Source: JBBIND01 sp037444075 (GTDB lineage Bacteria > Acidobacteriota > Terriglobia > Bryobacterales > Bryobacteraceae). Taken from it: a stretch of DNA of 62,785 nucleotides. The notes under the pieces are model-generated. The model was not told the origin of the DNA and did no database searches. It was given only the letters and a program-made list of their open reading frames with translations. Of this stretch, positions 57,501 to 62,785 are shown piece after piece. Positions within the stretch are counted from its first letter, which is position 1; each line of letters opens with the position of its first letter. Position numbers and translations under genes: made by a program. Location of the stretch: assembly GCA_037444075.1 (NCBI GenBank), contig JBBIND010000015.1:1-62785 (forward strand). The letters are read 5' to 3'.

Positions 57501-58270
57501 TCCTGCCGCCTCCTTGCAACCCCCAGCGAATTGTTCCGGAGCGTCTCAAACAGAGCCCCCCGGATCGCGTTCGTTCCACTCTTGGTGGACATCAGCACGG
57601 TGGTCGGACGCGTGAACTTGGCTGAGGAGTTATTGTTCTCAACTTTGAACTCCTGGATCGTATCCAGGCCCGGCATGCGGCGCATGGCTCCACCCCAGAG
57701 ACGGTCGCTCATGGCCGCGCCATCCAGTACAACTTCGTGGGAGCCCTCTCTCAAACCGAAGGCCCGCGTGCCTTCCATGCCCGGTACGGTCTGCAACAGA
57801 GTCAGCACGTTCCGGCCGTTGATGGGCAGCTGTTCAATGCGCTCGCGCTCGAGGACGTGACCGAGGGTCGGGTTGTCTGTCGCCACCAGTGGCGTGACAT
57901 CCCGAACCGAGACTTCCGTGACCGTCAGGCCCACCTCAAGCACCGGGTCGACAACCGCACTCTGGCCCACCTGCACCGTAAGGCCGCCAGTCCATTTCTG
58001 CATTCCTGGAGATTCCACCACCAGCCGATAGGCTCCCGGAATCACGCCGCCGAACAGGTAAAAGCCCACTTGGTTCGTGGCCGACTTCAAAGCCAGGTTT
58101 GTGGCGCTATTCGTCAACACCACTGAAGCCTGGGGGATGACTGCGCCGGCCTGATCACGAACCGTGCCGCTGACCCTGGCAGTGCTTGCCTGCGGCCAAG
58201 CCTGAACGGGGCAAAGGCCAATCGCCAGCAGCCACAAGGCTGCTCTCCGCCAATTCGTAAACACAAGCAT
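54599..58270 (-). CDS. Oar-like TonB-dependent receptor with carboxypeptidase-regulatory domain
   Basis: 1223 residues. A signal peptide (to about AWPQA, residue 28) precedes a CnaB/carboxypeptidase-regulatory domain (RVSGTVRDQAGAVIPQASVVLTN, 33-115), a plug-like region (LPINGRNVLTLLQTVPGMEG near 150) and a long outer-membrane barrel ending in TLRLTW. This is the Oar/TonB-type family that is greatly expanded in Acidobacteriota and used for uptake or adhesion of large substrates. The ligand is unknown. No neighbour indicates a substrate. Confidence 0.93.
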   Translation of the reverse strand: MLVFTNWRRAALWLLAIGLCPVQAWPQASTARVSGTVRDQAGAVIPQASVVLTNSATNLALKSATNQVGFYLFGGVIPGAYRLVVESPGMQKWTGGLTVQVGQSAVVDPVLEVGLTVTEVSVRDVTPLVATDNPTLGHVLERERIEQLPINGRNVLTLLQTVPGMEGTRAFGLREGSHEVVLDGAAMSDRLWGGAMRRMPGLDTIQEFKVENNNSSAKFTRPTTVLMSTKSGTNAIRGALFETLRNNSLGVARRRQDYFAKAPQLIRNEFGGSAGGPVYLPKVYNGRDRTFWFVSYEGYRQVSRTNWSGSVPTEAMRRGDFRGLVDAQGRQFNIYNPWTTDPRTWARQQFAHNGQLNVIDPNLMSPLAKHLYSVTPLPTHPEVNPLVAANWWGTAPYSRREWTVTARLDHSISDNDRIYARYTQGDQRIFSQDWNLPMLDGIAGSVRRMAPNKTMAVSYVRTFSPTFFNELLVSGAREFWWKGTGEPGVKYTDRLGLPNPFDVAGWPAIYNTGFTDYVSDNAQASGMGYVIIDNNATKIAGRHEFQFGYHYRYDQLNLLPDQQQNQGLVQGNTLGTSLYDARTSATNPLATPFTGHEAANTFLGIMNYSNQFVRGYFYARGREYAGYFQDNYKATPRLTLNLGVRWEYWPAFKEKRNIVTGFDPNRRAAVLGASLDEMYKLGATVPAIVNRLEFLGAKFITWDQAGLPRNLMSSSKRNFGPRLGFAYRAGSGASSLVLRGGYRVSYFHIPARPWVARMRSNAPLTARFNNSLTDPALSPDGIGNYGMRSAPTIIAGKNSRDAVSLAMASGLTRGSPGASYFAPNQPDARVQDWNFTLEKEIVENTLVRAAYVGNRSSNLEQFYQYNLPTPDYIWFVTTGERLPTGEFAGVARRPYDKVVWGSVEEYRMTGWGNFQGLQFELERRYSKGYGFQLFYVVSNNLAAGGQDWSGTSVIPEVNQFLPGLVPSDVNARNRLLNYQRDSSTPKHRVRWNWIVDLPFGKAKPIGSNAGAFLDRVIGGWQVAGIGSWRTRYFALPTGIFPNGNKIEIYGKKYPVEDCTSGVCYPAFLWWNGYIPANRINSVDPVSGRPNGIMGVPANYQPAGQPLIPWPKDPKTTDPLFSFYGTNTVWVTLNDGTSQRTTFNDGYHPWQRQYFPAPGQWVMDASIFKTIPINERVHLRFNADFFNVFNRPGTPGGVATNGLVSTRVSDIAPRELQLTLRLTW

Positions 58271-58996
58271 CGTTGCCTCCTGCGTCCTCGATCATCAGGT
58301 GTCCCGGATTGGATACCGGCCCGAGTTATGCCAGCCACTGTCGGCGTGTGCTGATTTGGCGAAGTTGAAGTTCGGGAAGCCCCCTCATCACGAAAACAGT
58401 GACTAGCCTCCATCCTCCATCGAGCGCCGGATGGCGCTCTCATCCCTTGCAAGGCGAGAATCAGGAATACAGACTCTCAAGAACGGGCAATCCACGTCCT
58501 CCGGTCCGTACCCTCGGATTGGACCAACTGTCCCACCAAGTTCCGTCAGACTATCGTCTGAGTCTACAAATGGGGTCGCCGCCCGGGCTTAACGCAGAGG
58601 ATACTGGCTGCCCCTGCGAGAGGACGTACTCTGCGGCGCGGAGGAAATGTGGGGTCGAACGACCCACCGAAATGCCGTCTGCCGGCCACCCAGTTCATTC
58701 CGGCCCGCGCTGCGTGAAGGCGCCCTCCCCGAACAGAATCCGGGTTTCCCATCTCGACGTCCGAGCCGTGAATAGTGTACATCAAAGTGTCCGCGTCGAG
58801 CCAGGGATTTCCACTACTTGACGCGGGTGGCGTCCCGCGAGCAAGCGGGGTCTGTGGCGGGGGTCTTCCAGGCCGCCGAACCGGAACGGCTTTCGCCGTT
58901 CACGGCTCAGCCAATTTTCTATTCCCTTTTGTATCAACAGATTTGATCCAATGCCCGGCGCGTTTGCCGCCTGCTCCGGCTTAGCCTGAGATTGGA

Positions 58997-59110
58997 AGAG
59001 GGAATTCGGTCCAGCCTTCTGAGACCACCTTGAACCTCCTAGAGACCTTCCAAAGAACCACCCGCCCGCTCTTGTGCCAAGAGCGTTCCGCCTTCGAGCG
59101 AATTCCCTCT
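58997..59110. repeat. Nested inverted repeat
   Basis: A perfect 12-base outer stem (AGAGGGAATTCG at 58997-59008, CGAATTCCCTCT at 59099-59110) encloses a second hairpin with a 7-base stem, CGCTCTT at 59067-59073 and AAGAGCG at 59079-59085, loop GTGCC. It may be a structured RNA or the remains of a mobile element. No coding potential is seen. Confidence 0.5.
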
Positions 59111-59347
59111 ATCTAAACTCTTCCACCGATCGCGCTGCCTCCCCCACCTTAGAATCAGAATTGCCCACGCATGCAACTTCAGCCCAGATTGCCTCACCCT
59201 TCTCCGCACTGCTTGGAAAACCGCACCATCATCTAATGTTGCACTCAAAACGAGCCTGCCCCATAACTGATTCTCCGTCCGCGCCGTGCAACCCGGAAAC
59301 GTCGAACCATAATGGGTGAAAGACTAGGTTTTCGTGTTCCCGGGAGG

Positions 59348-59387
59348 GCCTCTCGGGTGTGCCTCTCGGTGTGCCTCTCGGGGGTGT
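59348..59387 (+). repeat. Three tandem GCCTCTCGG-type units
   Basis: Units of 13, 12 and 15 bases, each beginning GCCTCTCGG and ending TGT, sit at 59348-59360, 59361-59372 and 59373-59387, directly before the -35 box. Confidence 0.75.
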
Positions 59388-59389
59388 GG

Positions 59390-59418
59390 TTGACATCCTG
59401 TTTGGCGTGCGTGATACT
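59390..59418 (+). promoter_or_regulatory. Near-consensus promoter of the str operon
   Basis: TTGACA (59390-59395) matches the -35 consensus perfectly. GATACT (59413-59418) follows after exactly 17 bases. It is the best sigma-70 promoter I see in the window and fits strong expression of ribosomal genes. Confidence 0.75.
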
Positions 59419-59712
59419 AGAAGGGTTTGGCGGGTTGTTTTTTCTGCTCCTGAGCTACCCTTCCCATGTGGCGGCCCGCTGCCATGGAGTCATGGGAAAC
59501 CGGCCGGGGGCCGGCCCCGAGGTTCCAGCGGATCAAAGCCGCTGGGGCATGGGCTAGTCCGAAAGTCACTGCCTTAGACAGGTAACTAGACAAAGACTGC
59601 GATGGAGCGTTCGCTATGCCTGCTTGCAGCGTAGCGGAGCGCGAATCGAAACAGGGATCCGCGCCAGAAGCGTCTCAGGCGGGCCCCGGATGTTGAGGAA
59701 GAGGTAACAGAA

Positions 59713-60087
59713 GTGCCGACCTTTAATCAGCTTGTGCGCAAGGGGCGCAAGCCGCCCCGTTATAAGACGGCTAGCCCGGCATTGCAGGCCTGCCCGCAAC
59801 GGCGAGGCGTTTGCACCCGCGTGTACACGACCACCCCGAAGAAGCCCAATTCCGCGCTCCGCAAGGTAGCGCGCGTGCGGCTGACCAACGGCATCGAGGT
59901 GACCACCTACATTCCCGGCGTGGGCCACAACCTGCAGGAGCACTCCATCGTGCTGATCCGCGGCGGCCGCGTCAAGGACTTGCCTGGTGTCCGCTACCAC
60001 GTCGTGCGCGGCACTCTTGATACAGCCGGGGTGAATGCCCGCAAACAGGGACGCTCCAAGTACGGAGCCAAGCGCCCCAAGAACTGA
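59713..60087 (+). CDS. rpsL: 30S ribosomal protein S12
   Basis: 124 residues from GTG 59713, with GAGGAAGAGG just upstream. The sequence is typical, starting PTFNQLVRKGRKPP and ending KQGRSKYGAKRPKN. Both lysines linked to streptomycin sensitivity are wild-type: the first in TTPKKPNSALRK, the second in GGRVKDLPGVRYH. S12 lies at the decoding centre. First gene of the str operon; rpsG follows after 24 bases. Confidence 0.98.
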   Translation: MPTFNQLVRKGRKPPRYKTASPALQACPQRRGVCTRVYTTTPKKPNSALRKVARVRLTNGIEVTTYIPGVGHNLQEHSIVLIRGGRVKDLPGVRYHVVRGTLDTAGVNARKQGRSKYGAKRPKN

Positions 60088-60111
60088 GGAGTGAAGGAGA
60101 GGTAAAGCGCT

Positions 60112-60582
60112 ATGTCACGCCGGAGAAGAGCCGAGCCTCGTCAGGTTTCGCCGGATCCAATCTATAACTCGACCCTGGCCGAGCGGTTCATCAATTCCAT
60201 GATGTGGGATGGCAAGAAGACCATCTCTCAGAACATTTTCTACACCGCCATGGACACGATGCGCGAGCGCAGCGGGGACGACCCGCTGAAGCTGTTCAAG
60301 AAGGCGGTGGAGAACTGCAAACCGGTGCTGGAAGTGAAGACGCGGCGTGTGGGCGGCGCCAACTATCAGGTGCCCATCGAAGTTCCGCAGAACCGGCGCA
60401 TCAGCCTGGCCATCCGCTGGCTGATTACCAACGCCCGCAACCGGCCCGAAAAGACCATGTCCGAAAAGCTGGCCAGCGAACTGCTCGACGCCTCCAACCT
60501 CCGCGGCGGAGCCGTCAAGAAGAAGGACGACGTACACCGCATGGCAGAGGCCAACAAGGCCTTCGCACACTATCGCTGGTGA
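60112..60582 (+). CDS. rpsG: 30S ribosomal protein S7
   Basis: 156 residues, the standard length. It starts SRRRRAEPRQVSPDPIYNS and contains the RVGGANYQVPIEVPQNRR loop and the conserved ALAIRW equivalent (SLAIRWLI). It nucleates the head of the 30S subunit. Part of the str operon between rpsL and fusA, preceded by GGAGAGG. Confidence 0.98.
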   Translation: MSRRRRAEPRQVSPDPIYNSTLAERFINSMMWDGKKTISQNIFYTAMDTMRERSGDDPLKLFKKAVENCKPVLEVKTRRVGGANYQVPIEVPQNRRISLAIRWLITNARNRPEKTMSEKLASELLDASNLRGGAVKKKDDVHRMAEANKAFAHYRW

Positions 60583-60605
60583 GCACTGCGCAGAGTTAGT
60601 TGAAT

Positions 60606-62696
<2,091 letters not shown>

Positions 62697-62731
62697 AGAT
62701 TTCAGGAGTTTGTTGAGAGGAGATTGCGAAC

Positions 62732-62785
62732 ATGGCGAAGGAGAAATTCGACCGCAGTAAGCCGCACGTCAACGTGGGGACGATC
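62732..62785 (+). CDS. tuf: Elongation factor Tu, 5' end only
   Basis: Eighteen codons, AKEKFDRSKPHVNVGTI after the start Met, match the invariant N-terminus of EF-Tu. GAGAGGAGA lies upstream. The gene runs past the window edge and completes the str operon order. Confidence 0.95.
   Translation, partial: MAKEKFDRSKPHVNVGTI

Larger units (their letters stand above)
58271..59712. other. Long gene-free region ahead of the str operon
   Basis: About 1.4 kb with no convincing gene on either strand. It holds a small hairpin (58422-58439), a nested inverted repeat (58997-59110), three tandem GCCTCTCGG units (59348-59387) and a near-consensus promoter (59390-59418). The promoter implies a leader of about 290 bases before rpsL, GC-rich around 59500-59520. 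Confidence 0.6.

Noticed and set aside
59312..59557. Hydrophobic 81-residue frame before rpsL
   Set aside because: It is generated by the tandem GCCTCTCGG units and promoter sequence, and has no ribosome site.

Overview
This is a GC-rich bacterial scaffold (three runs of N mark joins) that reads like an Acidobacteriota genome, most likely the Solibacter/Bryobacter type. That placement is inference. It rests on a 1223-residue Oar-like TonB receptor with an N-terminal carboxypeptidase-regulatory domain, many Tat-exported enzymes (M19 dipeptidase, DUF362, heparinase-like, Gfo/Idh, a SelA-like PLP enzyme), a DUF1080/Gfo pair, a PL10 pectate lyase, a PEP-CTERM protein and dense, short-spaced housekeeping genes.

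Layout. 1-3626: cell-surface polysaccharide genes (a GT2-GT4 fusion running off the left edge, coupled to an alpha/alpha-barrel protein). 3854-5443: PAS-PAS-SpoIIE phosphatase. 5949-9385: a small membrane protein and an intact serine hydrolase set among gene fragments (GH29 fucosidase, a secreted-protein tail, a Tat-protein head, an S8 protease tail). 9432-12566: rpoN-hpf-rapZ, with a palindromic repeat between hpf and rapZ. 12784-15624: cobalamin riboswitch and the TonB-dependent receptor it should control; the receptor is broken in the assembly. 15711-21552: M19 dipeptidase, then DUF362, an esterase and a heparinase-like protein on the other strand. 21602-26104: a decayed PQQ-propeller gene, a CBS protein, a P2-type cation ATPase and a universal-stress-protein remnant. 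26161-29058: pectate lyase and more fragments (sulfatase head, HNH-like piece). 29179-36881: tRNA-Arg(TCG), a CYTH protein, and a small membrane protein-MoxR-DUF58-BatA-double-VWA operon. 36940-41494: Tat-exported SelA-like enzyme, polysaccharide pyruvyl transferase, PEP-CTERM protein (gapped), GT9. 41520-45532: RlmD-type rRNA methyltransferase back-to-back with trpS, an MFS transporter, a P-loop kinase. 45622-47523: Gfo/Idh and DUF1080. 47713-54029: recO-glyQ-glyS-ppdK operon ending in a clear intrinsic terminator. 54089-58270: a zinc-ribbon protein and the Oar-like receptor. 58271-59712: about 1.4 kb without a recognisable gene, holding inverted and tandem repeats and a near-consensus promoter. 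59713-end: the str operon rpsL-rpsG-fusA-tuf.

The housekeeping blocks (rpoN region, trpS, recO-glyQS-ppdK, str) look intact. The accessory blocks between them centre on export, surface glycans and plant-polysaccharide breakdown, and carry several truncated genes. I see no CRISPR array, prophage or intact transposase. The best candidates for something new are the structured stretch ahead of rpsL, the palindromic element in the rpoN operon, the MoxR operon with its unrecognised membrane protein, the 105-residue zinc-ribbon protein and the overlapping divergent start codons of the rlmD-like gene and trpS.
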